Of a stretch of DNA of 64,000 bases, positions 9,173 to 17,291 are shown piece after piece. The number at the start of each line of letters is the position of its first letter. Within the stretch, counting starts at the first letter, position 1. The position numbers and the translations under genes were made by a program. Origin of the DNA: JAPPOI01 sp028818055 (GTDB taxonomy: Bacteria > Pseudomonadota > Alphaproteobacteria > Rhodobacterales > Rhodobacteraceae); assembly GCA_965267405.1 (NCBI GenBank), contig OZ253954.1, positions 3,295,776 to 3,359,775 of the forward strand, written 5' to 3'. The notes under the pieces were generated by a model that had not been told where the DNA came from, made no database searches, and saw nothing but the letters and a program-made list of their open reading frames with translations.

Positions 9173-9891
9173 CCAAGGACGGCTCCGAAGCGACGCTCAC
9201 GGCTGCCAAACGACGTAATGACTTTTGTGAACTCTTCGCGGGTGAAGTCTGGCCAAAGGGTATCCACGAATTCGTATTCTGAATACGCCGACTGCCACAA
9301 AAGGAAGTTCGAAATGCGCGCCTCTCCGCTTGTACGGATCACAAGATCAGGGTCTGGCAGCACATATGTATCGAGGTGTTTTGCCAAAGTTTCGGCATCG
9401 ACCTTTTCGGCGTCGACTTTTCCGGCTGCCACTTCGCGGCAAAGACGCTTGGCAGCGCGCGTAACCTCGTCCCGTCCGCCGTAATTCAAGGCGACAGTCA
9501 GATGCACCGTGTCGTTATCGGCGGTCAGAAGTTCAAGATCGTCCATCAAGGCGACGAGTGTTTCGTCCAAACGGATGCGGTCGCCGATAAAGCGGACGCG
9601 CACACCGTTTTCGACAAGCTGCTTGGTTTCGCTCATCAGATAGCGTTTGAAGAGCTTCATCAATCCAGAGACTTCGGATTGGGTGCGCTTCCAGTTCTCG
9701 GTCGAAAACGCAAAAATCGTGAGGTACTTCACACCAAGTTCCGGGCAGGCCTCGACAATCTCGCGAACGCGGCGCGCGCCGGCATGGTGACCGAACAGAC
9801 GGGGCTTACCACGGGCCTGCGCCCAACGGCCATTCCCGTCCATAATAATTGCAACATGTTCGGGGTTCGTACCTTGGTTACGTTTTACCAA
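9169..9891 (-). CDS. uppS: Isoprenyl (undecaprenyl) diphosphate synthase
   Basis: 240 residues. The cis-prenyltransferase signature IIMDGNGRWA places the catalytic Asp at residue 18. TIFAFSTENWKR and the C-terminal DLVIRTSGEARISNF region are also typical. It makes C55 undecaprenyl diphosphate, the lipid carrier for peptidoglycan and other surface glycans. Its stop overlaps the cdsA start, and it follows frr by 35 bases. Confidence 0.97.
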   Translation of the reverse strand: MVKRNQGTNPEHVAIIMDGNGRWAQARGKPRLFGHHAGARRVREIVEACPELGVKYLTIFAFSTENWKRTQSEVSGLMKLFKRYLMSETKQLVENGVRVRFIGDRIRLDETLVALMDDLELLTADNDTVHLTVALNYGGRDEVTRAAKRLCREVAAGKVDAEKVDAETLAKHLDTYVLPDPDLVIRTSGEARISNFLLWQSAYSEYEFVDTLWPDFTREEFTKVITSFGSRERRFGAVLG

Positions 9892-9926
9892 ATCGGGTCT
9901 CCTGAATTCACTGCACCCCTGCGGAC

Positions 9927-10490
9927 CTAGACCTGCATGATCTCTTCTTGTTTGCTCTCTAACGCTTCATCAATGTTGGCGATTGAAGAATCCGTTAATT
10001 CCTGCACCGCAGTTTCCCAAAATTTTTGATCATCTTCCGAAATGCCGTCAGATTTGGCGGCTTTGATCTGATCCATCCCGTCCCGACGAACGTTGCGCAC
10101 CGCGATGCGCGCGTTCTCGGCGTATTGGCCGGCGACTTTTGTCAGCTCGCGGCGACGCTCTTCGTTCAGTTCCGGAATCGGCAGACGGATGATAGTTCCA
10201 TCGACCACCGGATTAATGCCGAGACCGGATTCACGGATGGCCTTTTCGACCTTACCTGTCAGCGCCTTGTCCCAGACATTGACCGTGATCATGCGAGGCT
10301 CGGGCACATTCACCGTGCCAACCTGGTTGATCGGAGTAATCGCGCCATAAGCATCGACCATTACAGGTTCGAGCATCGACGCAGATGCGCGACCAGTTCG
10401 TAATGAGAGAAATTCCTGACGCAGCGACTTCATGGCGCCGTCCATCCGGCGCTCGAGATCATCAAGGTCGAGTTCGAAATCGTCTGCCAT
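9927..10490 (-). CDS. frr: Ribosome recycling factor
   Basis: 187 residues, the normal RRF length. The diagnostic region LRTGRASASMLEPVMVDAYG, the WDKALTGKVEKAIRESGLG block and the C-terminal RRDGMDQIKAAKSDGISED are all present. It works with EF-G to split post-termination ribosomes. It lies between pyrH and uppS in the conserved order; the 114 bases separating it from pyrH show no clear terminator. Confidence 0.97.
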   Translation of the reverse strand: MADDFELDLDDLERRMDGAMKSLRQEFLSLRTGRASASMLEPVMVDAYGAITPINQVGTVNVPEPRMITVNVWDKALTGKVEKAIRESGLGINPVVDGTIIRLPIPELNEERRRELTKVAGQYAENARIAVRNVRRDGMDQIKAAKSDGISEDDQKFWETAVQELTDSSIANIDEALESKQEEIMQV

Positions 10491-10604
10491 AATCTGTCCG
10501 CTCGTTTATCCGGCTTGGTGCCGATTTCTCTCTCTATATCTTGAGATTAAGGCAAATGTATAGCCTGCGTGAAACAACCGTGTGCACGTTCTGTGCAGGA
10601 CCGG

Positions 10605-11330
10605 TTATTCGTCACGGACGATTGTATAGGTGCCCTCGCCTGCCAAAATCGACCGGAACCCACCGGGTTCATCCAATGAAAAGACGATGATCGGCAACTT
10701 GTTGTCGCGCGCAAGCGCAATGGCGCTGGCATCCATGACGCCCAAACGATCCTGTAAAACGCGGTCGTACGAGACCTTGTCGTAGCGTTTGGCGTCTGCG
10801 TGTTTCACCGGGTCCTTGTCGTAGACACCATCGACTTTTGTGCCTTTAAATATCGCCTCACAGCTCATTTCGCTGGCACGCAACGTGGCCGCGGTATCGG
10901 TTGTGAAATACGGGTTGCCGGTTCCGGCAGCGAAAATGCACACCCGCTTCTTTTCGAGGTGACGGACAGCGCGGCGTCGGATGTAGGGTTCGCAGACCTG
11001 ATCCATGGGTATGGCCGAGATGACCCGGGTGAACACGCCAATCCCTTCCAACGCGGACTGCATGGCAAGCGCGTTCATCACGGTTGCCAACATGCCCATG
11101 TAATCGGCGGTTGTCCGCTCCATGCCCTGGGCAGAACCCTGAAGTCCGCGGAAAATATTGCCACCGCCGATGACCATGCAGATCTCAACACCAAGATCGT
11201 GAACTGACTTGACCTCTTCGGCGACCCGCTGGACCGTCGGCGGATGTAAACCAAATCCCTGATCGCCCATCAGCGCCTCACCTGAGATTTTCAAGAGCAC
11301 ACGTTTGTAGGCGATATCGTCGGCGGTCAT
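10605..11330 (-). CDS. pyrH: UMP kinase
   Basis: 241 residues beginning MTADDIAYKRVLLKISGEAL. The amino-acid-kinase fold shows GVEICMVIGGGNIFRG, the TADYMGMLATVMNALA block and AAGTGNPYFTTDTAATLRA. It phosphorylates UMP to UDP. The frame is open 25 codons further upstream, but the ATG at 11330 has a good ribosome binding site (GAGGG) and matches family length. It is the first gene of the pyrH-frr-uppS-cdsA-dxr-rseP series. Confidence 0.96.
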   Translation of the reverse strand: MTADDIAYKRVLLKISGEALMGDQGFGLHPPTVQRVAEEVKSVHDLGVEICMVIGGGNIFRGLQGSAQGMERTTADYMGMLATVMNALAMQSALEGIGVFTRVISAIPMDQVCEPYIRRRAVRHLEKKRVCIFAAGTGNPYFTTDTAATLRASEMSCEAIFKGTKVDGVYDKDPVKHADAKRYDKVSYDRVLQDRLGVMDASAIALARDNKLPIIVFSLDEPGGFRSILAGEGTYTIVRDE

Positions 11331-11425
11331 GCTGGGTCCCTCACAGTTTGAGCGCAACGTCTTTGCGCTCGGCGCGAAAATGTCCGAAAACGCCGCAAGG
11401 TTCAACGAGGAAGCGCAGGATCTGG

Positions 11426-12313
11426 ATGGATTGGATCGCCAACACGATATCCGGGCTCACCCCAAAGCGCCCGGTTTTGATCGCAGGCCCCACGGCCAGC
11501 GGAAAATCGGCGCTCGCTTTGGCTATCGCTGAACGCTTTGGCGGAACCATTATAAATGCCGATGCCATCCAGGTTTATTCGGACTGGCGTGTGCTGACTG
11601 CGCGCCCGTCTGACGAAGATGAAGCACGAGCACCTCATGCACTTTATGGGCATGTGGGAGGCGATATCGCCTACTCGGTTGGTCATTGGCTGCGCGACAT
11701 CCGTCCGCTGCTGTCGCAATCAACTCCGATCATTGTTGGTGGCACCGGATTGTACTTTGCCGCTCTGACTGAAGGTCTGGCGGACATTCCTGCGGTTCCA
11801 TCAGAAATCCACACAAACGCAAGGTCTCGCATCGAAAATGGTGAACTGGTATCCATGATCGCCGAACTTGATGCTGAGACCCGAGCGCGGATCGATTTGG
11901 AAAACCCAATGCGGGTTCAGCGCGCATGGGAGGTGCTTCAGTCTTCGGGAAAAGGACTGGCCAAGTGGCAAGATGAAACGCCGCCAGCAGATCTTCCGTT
12001 GGACGCCGCTCAGGCCCTTGTCGTGAACGGCCCGGTCGACTGGCTGAACTACCGCATTGAGCAACGGTTTGGATTGATGGTCGCCGACGGCGCATTGGCT
12101 GAAGCCGAAAAAAATGCACCGAACTGGCGACCTGATTTACCCTCGGCCAAGGCAATCGGCGCAGCTGAACTTATCGCTCATGTCCGCGGAGAATTGTCGT
12201 TGGACGATGCTGCCGAGGCGGTTCTTACGCAAACCCGACAATACGCGAAACGGCAGCGGAGCTGGTTTCGCAACCGCATGAAGGGCTGGCAATGGGTCGA
12301 TCCATCAAACTAA
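11426..12313 (+). CDS. miaA: tRNA dimethylallyltransferase MiaA
   Basis: 295 residues from the ATG at 11426. The P-loop GPTASGKSALAL is at the N-terminus, followed by the NADAIQVYSDWRVLTARPSDED region and IIVGGTGLYFAALTEGL, all typical of MiaA, which adds dimethylallyl to A37 of tRNAs reading UNN codons. A longer frame starting at 11348 exists, but AGGA about seven bases before 11426 and the family length favour the later start. It is divergent from pyrH, so the short region between holds two opposing promoters. Confidence 0.94.
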   Translation: MDWIANTISGLTPKRPVLIAGPTASGKSALALAIAERFGGTIINADAIQVYSDWRVLTARPSDEDEARAPHALYGHVGGDIAYSVGHWLRDIRPLLSQSTPIIVGGTGLYFAALTEGLADIPAVPSEIHTNARSRIENGELVSMIAELDAETRARIDLENPMRVQRAWEVLQSSGKGLAKWQDETPPADLPLDAAQALVVNGPVDWLNYRIEQRFGLMVADGALAEAEKNAPNWRPDLPSAKAIGAAELIAHVRGELSLDDAAEAVLTQTRQYAKRQRSWFRNRMKGWQWVDPSN

Positions 12314-12319
12314 CTTTCC

Positions 12320-12343
12320 GTTAGCGCTCACATTTACGCTAAC
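12320..12343. promoter_or_regulatory. Inverted repeat upstream of the small ORF-gapA pair
   Basis: Arms GTTAGCG (12320-12326) and CGCTAAC (12337-12343) separated by ten bases. There is no T-run after it, so it is a poor intrinsic terminator for miaA. The half-sites resemble those bound by LacI-family regulators of central carbon genes, which would suit a position upstream of gapA; that reading is inference only. Confidence 0.35.
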
Positions 12344-12395
12344 ATGGGCTTATTTTGGGTGGCGCCGGGAAGTCGCTTTTGTCATAACGCGCGCG

Positions 12396-12536
12396 ATGAC
12401 CAATAAAGTTGCACTTGGTATCGGTCTGGTCGTGATTGCCTTTCTGGCAATTGATTACGCGTTGGGATTGGGCTTTGGCCTTTTTCTTGCACGCAAGTTT
12501 GTTGACCTGATCAACGCATTGGCGTTCTGGCGCTGA
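12396..12536 (+). CDS. Small membrane protein (46 aa) upstream of gapA
   Basis: Reads MTNKVALGIGLVVIAFLAID followed by YALGLGFGLFLARKFVDL and a C-terminal LAFWR. It is one hydrophobic helix with an amphipathic tail. It ends 28 bases before the gapA start. From memory, similar peptides of 45-60 residues sit at this spot in other Rhodobacteraceae and are often mislabelled as GAPDH because of the neighbour; I could not check this. No ribosome binding site is obvious, but the coding pattern is clean. Function unknown; co-transcription with gapA is likely. Confidence 0.6.
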   Translation: MTNKVALGIGLVVIAFLAIDYALGLGFGLFLARKFVDLINALAFWR

Positions 12537-12564
12537 GTGCAGGGTAACCCGAAGGAGAAAACCC

Positions 12565-13569
12565 TTGGCAGTCAAAGTAGCAATCAACGGATTTGGGCGG
12601 ATCGGACGAAATGTTCTGCGAGCCATTATTGAATCGGGCCGCACCGACATCGAAGTGATCGCCATCAACGATCTTGGTCCGGTCGAGACAAACGCGCATT
12701 TGCTGCGTTACGACAGTGTACACGGTCGTTTTCCGGTCAAAGTCAAATCCGGCAAGGAATGGATCGACGTTGGCCGCGGAAAAATTCGGACGACAGCCAT
12801 TCGCAACCCCGCCGATCTGCCTTGGGGCGACGTTGATGTCGTGATGGAATGCACGGGCATCTTCACGTCGAAAGAAAAGTGCCAGGCTCACCTTGAAAAC
12901 GGATCATCCCGCGTACTGATTTCGGCGCCGGGTACCGACGCCGACAAGACAATCGTCTACGGCGTGAACCACAAGTCGCTGACGAAGAAAGATATTGTCG
13001 TCTCGAACGCCTCGTGCACGACAAACTGTCTGAGCCCGGTCGCTCAAGTCCTGAACAATGCCATCGGCATCAAGAAGGGCTTTATGACGACAATCCACAG
13101 CTACACCGGCGACCAGCCGACGCTGGATACGATGCACAAGGATCTTTATCGCGCGCGCGCCGCTGCGATGAACATGATCCCGACCTCGACCGGTGCGGCA
13201 AAGGCTGTTGGTCTGGTCCTGCCCGAGTTGAAGGGCAAGCTGGACGGCGTGGCCATTCGCGTTCCGACCCCGAATGTGTCGGTTGTCGATCTGACGTTTG
13301 AAACGAAGAAGAAGACAACGGTTGAGGCCGTTAACGACGCCATCGTCGCCGCCGCAAAGAAGGGCCCATTGAAAGGCATTCTTGGTTACACCGACGAACC
13401 TCTGGTATCGGGCGATTTCAACCACGACCCGCATTCGAGTGTCTTCCACCTGGATCAAACCAAAGTCATGGATGGCAACATGGTACGCATTCTGACGTGG
13501 TACGACAACGAGTGGGGCTTCTCGAACCGGATGAGCGACACAGCCGTTGCCATGGGCAAGCTGATTTAA
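12565..13569 (+). CDS. gapA: Glyceraldehyde-3-phosphate dehydrogenase (glycolytic type)
   Basis: 334 residues. NAD-binding INGFGRIGRNVLRA is at the N-terminus, and the catalytic Cys151 sits in the SNASCTTNCLSP motif, with HSYTGDQPTLD and the C-terminal WYDNEWGFSNRM. The start is TTG at 12565, supported by GAAGGAG seven bases upstream; no in-frame ATG fits. It oxidises glyceraldehyde-3-phosphate to 1,3-bisphosphoglycerate. A second GAPDH of a different subtype lies at 23157. A strong terminator follows at 13592. Confidence 0.96.
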   Translation: MAVKVAINGFGRIGRNVLRAIIESGRTDIEVIAINDLGPVETNAHLLRYDSVHGRFPVKVKSGKEWIDVGRGKIRTTAIRNPADLPWGDVDVVMECTGIFTSKEKCQAHLENGSSRVLISAPGTDADKTIVYGVNHKSLTKKDIVVSNASCTTNCLSPVAQVLNNAIGIKKGFMTTIHSYTGDQPTLDTMHKDLYRARAAAMNMIPTSTGAAKAVGLVLPELKGKLDGVAIRVPTPNVSVVDLTFETKKKTTVEAVNDAIVAAAKKGPLKGILGYTDEPLVSGDFNHDPHSSVFHLDQTKVMDGNMVRILTWYDNEWGFSNRMSDTAVAMGKLI

Positions 13570-13570
13570 G

Positions 13571-13652
13571 GTCGACAGATCTTTTTTTCGAAAAGGCCCC
13601 GTTCAAGCGGGGCCTTTTTTGTTGAGTGTCCGCTTTGAGCCCAAAGCGGACG
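13571..13652. repeat. Dispersed intergenic repeat, copy A
   Basis: Begins GGTCGACA, contains the terminator hairpin with stem AAAGGCCCCG, then GAGTGTCCGCTTTGAGCCC. A second perfect inverted repeat at 13628-13651 has arms GTCCGCTTT and AAAGCGGAC. Copies B (14789) and C (16055) share these blocks in the same order and orientation. Copy C matches A along nearly the whole length. Confidence 0.75.
13592..13620 (+). terminator. Rho-independent terminator of gapA
   Basis: Ten-base-pair stem AAAGGCCCCG / CGGGGCCTTT with loop TTCAAG, followed by a T-run to 13620. It begins 22 bases after the gapA stop and forms part of repeat copy A. Confidence 0.9.
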
Positions 13653-13740
13653 GTCGCATCTTTCCCTGGTTCACGCCGCGAGGGTGAAATTCTCCGTCTT
13701 GTTCTGTTAAGCTGCGAGTCGACGGTCAAGGAGGGCTTCA

Positions 13741-14700
13741 ATGGCTGCCGAACAGACATTACCGCAGCTGCAAGGTCGAAACATGACCTGCGGAGGAGGA
13801 TTTGAGACATGGCTTCAATATGTCGATGGTTTCAAACTCCGACATTTTTGCGCATTCGAACTGCTCAATGATAAACGTGGCGTGGCATGCCTGAGCGACT
13901 ACCACCGGAAATTGGTCGAAGCGGCCGTGGAGAACGGTTTTGGCGTAGTCAACGAAGGTTTGCATTATCGCGCCAGCCGGGATTGGGGGGAGTTGATTGG
14001 GTTTTCCAAAGAGGCCCTCGAAGAGATCAACGTCCGCGGTATAGAGTTCTACAAGGATTTCGCCAAAGAATACGACAGCCCGGAAACGCCCATGATCGTT
14101 GGTGGCGTTATTGGTCCGCGCGGAGATGCGTATAACATCGGTCGGACGCCGGATGCGGCTGAATCCGAGGATTATCATTCTGAGCAAATTCAAACTTTCA
14201 AAAGAGCTGGGGCAGATCTCGTAACCGCTGCTACGTTTTCAAGCATTGAAGAAGCGACCGGTATAGCGAGAGCCGCAAATTCGGCTGACATTCCGGTTGT
14301 GATTTCTTTCTTCGTTGCCCGAGGAGGCAAACTTAAAGGAGGAGAAACGCTTGAAGAGGCAATTAACGCCGTTGATGCTGCTTCAGAAAGTGCTCCTGCC
14401 TACTACATGATCAACTGCACGCATCCTACCGAGTTCACCCCGGGATTGACCGACGGCGAGTGGACGCGCCGCCTTGGTGGCTTCATGCCCAATGCCGTTG
14501 CGATGGAGACGCTCGACCTTTGCAAGCTCGGCCATCTTGAAGATGGCGACCCGGAAGAACTTGGCGGTCAAATGGCTGATCTTGCCCGCCGCTTCCCCCA
14601 CATCAACGTGTGGGGCGGTTGTTGTGGCACGGACGGACGCCATATCGGACAGATTGCGCGTCAGGTCGGCGACGTGCGGCGACAGATGGCGGCTGAGTAA
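13741..14700 (+). CDS. Homocysteine S-methyltransferase family protein
   Basis: 319 residues. The zinc-binding cysteines of the family are present: Cys226 in INCTHPTEF and the Cys294-Cys295 pair in WGGCCGTDGRH. The N-terminal region has GFGVVNEGLHYRASR, and the barrel region GADLVTAATFSSIEEATGI. Enzymes of this family transfer a methyl group from betaine, S-methylmethionine or a similar donor to homocysteine; the donor cannot be told from sequence. A strong ribosome binding site (AGGAGG) precedes the ATG. It stands alone between repeat copies A and B. Confidence 0.85.
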   Translation: MAAEQTLPQLQGRNMTCGGGFETWLQYVDGFKLRHFCAFELLNDKRGVACLSDYHRKLVEAAVENGFGVVNEGLHYRASRDWGELIGFSKEALEEINVRGIEFYKDFAKEYDSPETPMIVGGVIGPRGDAYNIGRTPDAAESEDYHSEQIQTFKRAGADLVTAATFSSIEEATGIARAANSADIPVVISFFVARGGKLKGGETLEEAINAVDAASESAPAYYMINCTHPTEFTPGLTDGEWTRRLGGFMPNAVAMETLDLCKLGHLEDGDPEELGGQMADLARRFPHINVWGGCCGTDGRHIGQIARQVGDVRRQMAAE

Positions 14701-14788
14701 ATCAACTTTCGGATTGGCAGCTTCGTCCGCGAAGCGGTAACTTGCCTTGAATTTGTGAGCGACCATTTTCTCCGCATAACAGTCATTT

Positions 14789-14920
14789 GGAAAGGCCAAA
14801 AGCAGCACCACCGCTTTGATGGGTGAGCCGATCCAAGGTCGGCAATTTAGTTTTGCGGAAAGGCCCCGTTCAAGCGGGGCCTTTTTGCTTTTGAGGATTG
14901 TTTGCCTTCTGCCCAGAGCG
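14789..14920. repeat. Dispersed intergenic repeat, copy B
   Basis: Starts GGAAAGGCCAAAAGCAGCAC, matching GGAAATGCCAAAAGCAGCAC of copy C. GATGGGTGA follows, then the terminator hairpin block shared with copies A and C. The segment after the hairpin is more diverged (TGCCCAGAGCGGGCC in place of GAGCCCAAAGCGG). Confidence 0.7.
14859..14886 (+). terminator. Terminator hairpin inside repeat copy B
   Basis: The same ten-base-pair stem AAAGGCCCCG / CGGGGCCTTT and TTCAAG loop as after gapA, followed by TTTTT. It lies about 160 bases after the stop of the homocysteine methyltransferase gene, so it can terminate that transcript. Confidence 0.75.
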
Positions 14921-15083
14921 GGCCTTCATTGCACCAATTTGTTTTGAGGCGCAGAGGTTTTCCTCTCTCACGAATACACTCGACCCGCAGATAGACATTG
15001 TAGTTTTTAGACTCTGCGTTATTGAACGCTCAAGAGGCGTGCGATGTGTCTCGGTGCAATTTATTCCAACTGGAATCAACCAG

Positions 15084-16010
15084 ATGAGCTTTACGAAGAC
15101 AAAGGACCGGATCTGGGTCGTCTATGATGCCTTTGCTTCGTGGCTGGCTTGCCGATCAATGCCTGTGCGTAAAGCTGGTTATGGTATTTTTGGGTTGGTG
15201 TTGTGGATTGCCTATCTATTGCCTTTCAGTTCCGTGCGCGCCACCTTCTATTCTCTGTCTCAGCATGTCGGAGAGCGTTCACCAGCGCGTCTCTTTTACA
15301 ATTTCGTCAAAGGTTTTCTCCGCGGGATTAACAGAGTCGAGCAAGTCCGGCACGGTTTCACCGAAGCAATAGACGGAATGCTCCAGATTCCAGAAAAAGA
15401 ACGGCTGGATGGTCTGTTGCAAGGCGGAGGGGTCATGCTTGTGATCCCGCACAACCACGCCACGCTCGCGATGGGTCGCGGACTTGCCCAGCACTATCCC
15501 CTGCTGGCTCTTGTGCGCTCAACTAGAAACGAGCGCCGTGCTGCGTCAGAAACGGAAATCTATGAAAATCTTGGTTGCGAGTACCTCGATGTGCGCCGCG
15601 AAAACCCCACCGTGGTCGCGCGAAAGGTATTGAAGGCCCTGAACGATGGTCGTTTGGTTATTGGTATTGCGGATCGTATTCGCGCTGCGCCTCCCGCCGA
15701 GCATCCAGTAGACAATTCGACTGATACAGTCCGCGGATTCTCCTTCGGCGAACCAATTGGAGCGCCAGGCTGGCCGGGTAGGTTTGCGTGGAAGGCCCAA
15801 GTCCCTATTCTTCCTGCGACTGTCTTACAGTCGCGACAAGAAATCGTACTTAAACTTGGACCTGAAGTGTCTCCCTTGGCAGATCTGGTCAAAACTACTC
15901 AGTCATGGATCGATGAGTTCGAAGAACTTCAAAAAGCCCACCCTCACGAATGGGCCTTCTCGCTAGACAAGCATTGGTCAAAGGCTTTGCGAAACTCCAG
16001 ACCCAGCTAG
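15084..16010 (+). CDS. LpxL/HtrB-like acyltransferase-fold protein, unusual active site
   Basis: 308 residues from the ATG at 15084; the frame is open to 14898 but runs into repeat sequence. An N-terminal hydrophobic segment (AGYGIFGLVLWIAYLLPF) precedes a region resembling lipid A secondary acyltransferases: GGVMLVIPHNHATLAMG, LALVRSTRNERRA, DGRLVIGIADR and GRFAWKAQVPILPATV. The family HX4(D/E) motif is not intact; the matching segment reads PHNHATLAMG with no acidic residue in place. It may be a divergent acyltransferase or an inactive relative. It is flanked by repeat copies B and C. Start and function are both uncertain. Confidence 0.5.
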   Translation: MSFTKTKDRIWVVYDAFASWLACRSMPVRKAGYGIFGLVLWIAYLLPFSSVRATFYSLSQHVGERSPARLFYNFVKGFLRGINRVEQVRHGFTEAIDGMLQIPEKERLDGLLQGGGVMLVIPHNHATLAMGRGLAQHYPLLALVRSTRNERRAASETEIYENLGCEYLDVRRENPTVVARKVLKALNDGRLVIGIADRIRAAPPAEHPVDNSTDTVRGFSFGEPIGAPGWPGRFAWKAQVPILPATVLQSRQEIVLKLGPEVSPLADLVKTTQSWIDEFEELQKAHPHEWAFSLDKHWSKALRNSRPS

Positions 16011-16054
16011 TCTTTTCTTGATTGATGCGTCCCGTCCGTCCGCAAGTCGAACAA

Positions 16055-16175
16055 TTGGAAATGCCAAAAGCAGCACCGACGCTGCGATGGGTGAACTAGT
16101 ATAGGGTCGACATTTTGTATTTGGGTAAAGACCTCGTTTAAGCGGGGCCTTTTTTGAGTGTCTGCTTTGAGCCCA
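16055..16175. repeat. Dispersed intergenic repeat, copy C
   Basis: GGAAATGCCAAAAGCAGCAC and GATGGGTGA match copy B. GGGTCGACATTTT, the hairpin with AAGCGGGGCCTTTTTT, then GAGTGTCTGCTTTGAGCCC and AAAGCGG match copy A. It therefore bridges the two other copies and defines a unit of about 120-140 bases. Confidence 0.75.
16127..16154 (+). terminator. Terminator hairpin inside repeat copy C
   Basis: Imperfect ten-base stem AAAGACCTCG / CGGGGCCTTT (one mismatch, one G-T pair) with loop TTTAAG and a T-run. It lies 116 bases past the LpxL-like gene stop. Facing genes converge here, so it may serve the plus-strand gene. Confidence 0.65.
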
Positions 16176-16264
16176 AAGCGGCAACCCTGCCACCGTTTGG
16201 CAAACTTCAAAGAGTACGAGAACTAGAGTCCTTGAGGTTGATTATGCTAGCCCGCAGAGCAATT

Positions 16265-17257
16265 CTAACCAATGCTAAGTAGCAGGCGAACTAATGCGGT
16301 TTGTGCGTTGACACCAGTTTTGTCGTAAGTCCGCTTAAGATGAGTTCGCGCAGTGTTGACGCTGATACCCAGTGTCTTGGCGGCGTCGGTTAAACTCTCG
16401 CCCGAAGCTATCCGCGCGGCCAAACTCATCTGCCCCGGCGACAAGCCAAAGACCATTTGTGCCGCAGTCATACGCCGGTCGAGATCGGCGGTTGGATCAA
16501 TATCCAGATAGGTCAGACCGTTCATTACCACCAATGAACAGACTACCGCCGCGCCAGTTTCGTCTTCTCCAAGCACGATAGGAGTTCTAAACGGTGCGCC
16601 CGTGGTATTGCGGAAATCCGCATGGTGGAAGAACCCATGCAACGCGCTGGCCCTGGAAACAGCTGCCTGCAACACCTTGTCCCATTCGCCACGGCGTGCC
16701 CGAATCCGGCCATGCGATACAATCAATGCAGGATGATCGCGCATCGCGCTTGCCGCGTCGGGAGCGGACCAAACAATATGTCCTTTGGCATCCAGTGCAA
16801 TCTGACCAGGAGCAGAGCGTGTCTCACTCGTGTGAGCAAAGGCATTGTAGACTATGCGCCAGCCCTCGTTTGTGCGCTTAAGGATGACGGTTTCGATGCT
16901 TTCGGCTTCACTGCCGTCCTCGGCTTTCATCCAGCCGTCATAAACCACCCATGCCGAGTCGCCCTCAATCGTGATTTGCATATTGTCCTTTCGGAAATCG
17001 GACATGCCGCAAGGCGTCCGACCCAAGGCGAGAGCACTGGTCATATCTTCGTGGATCGCCTCCCAACCCCGCATAACGCTTACCCCTAGGCCGGGGGAGG
17101 CGCACACAGCGCAGTCTTTCTCGGACTGCAGATGGCAATCGCTCCAGCCGCCAAGGTCCATATCTTTGAAACAAGTCGTCTCGCGATGGATAACGGCTGC
17201 TATGGCTGCGCGGTCCTTGGCCTCTTCGTGCTCGGCAGTGCGAAGCGTGTCAGGCAT
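16265..17257 (-). CDS. LuxR-type HTH regulator with N-terminal NTF2/SnoaL-like domain
   Basis: 330 residues from the ATG at 17257. Residues 10-130 resemble a SnoaL/NTF2-like fold (EAKDRAAIAAVIHRETTCF, AWVVYDGWM, WRIVYNAFAHTSE). The centre (HGFFHHADFRNTTGAPFR) looks like a ligand-sensing segment. The C-terminus is a LuxR/GerE HTH: LSPGQMSLAARIASGESLTD, then LGISVNTARTHLKRTYDKTG. No receiver domain or LuxI partner is seen, so it is an orphan regulator with an unusual sensory domain. A small ORF lies 34 bases upstream on the same strand, and an MFS gene is divergent from it. Confidence 0.7.
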   Translation of the reverse strand: MPDTLRTAEHEEAKDRAAIAAVIHRETTCFKDMDLGGWSDCHLQSEKDCAVCASPGLGVSVMRGWEAIHEDMTSALALGRTPCGMSDFRKDNMQITIEGDSAWVVYDGWMKAEDGSEAESIETVILKRTNEGWRIVYNAFAHTSETRSAPGQIALDAKGHIVWSAPDAASAMRDHPALIVSHGRIRARRGEWDKVLQAAVSRASALHGFFHHADFRNTTGAPFRTPIVLGEDETGAAVVCSLVVMNGLTYLDIDPTADLDRRMTAAQMVFGLSPGQMSLAARIASGESLTDAAKTLGISVNTARTHLKRTYDKTGVNAQTALVRLLLSIG

Positions 17258-17291
17258 TGTGAAAACCTTGGTTTGCTGCTGCACGCTCAAG

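Larger units (their letters stand above)
14701..15083. other. Intergenic region holding repeat copy B
   Basis: 383 bases between the homocysteine methyltransferase and the LpxL-like gene. The middle holds repeat copy B and its terminator hairpin. Short open frames here are arginine- and lysine-rich readings of the repeat and show no start context. The last 150 bases probably carry the promoter of the next gene, but I see no convincing -35/-10 pair. Confidence 0.5.

Noticed and set aside
13466..13810. Minus-strand frame with GLKADTQQKRPRLNG-like sequence, also near 16007-16210
   Set aside because: It is a translation of the dispersed repeat and antisense to gapA; both copies read alike only because the repeat is shared.
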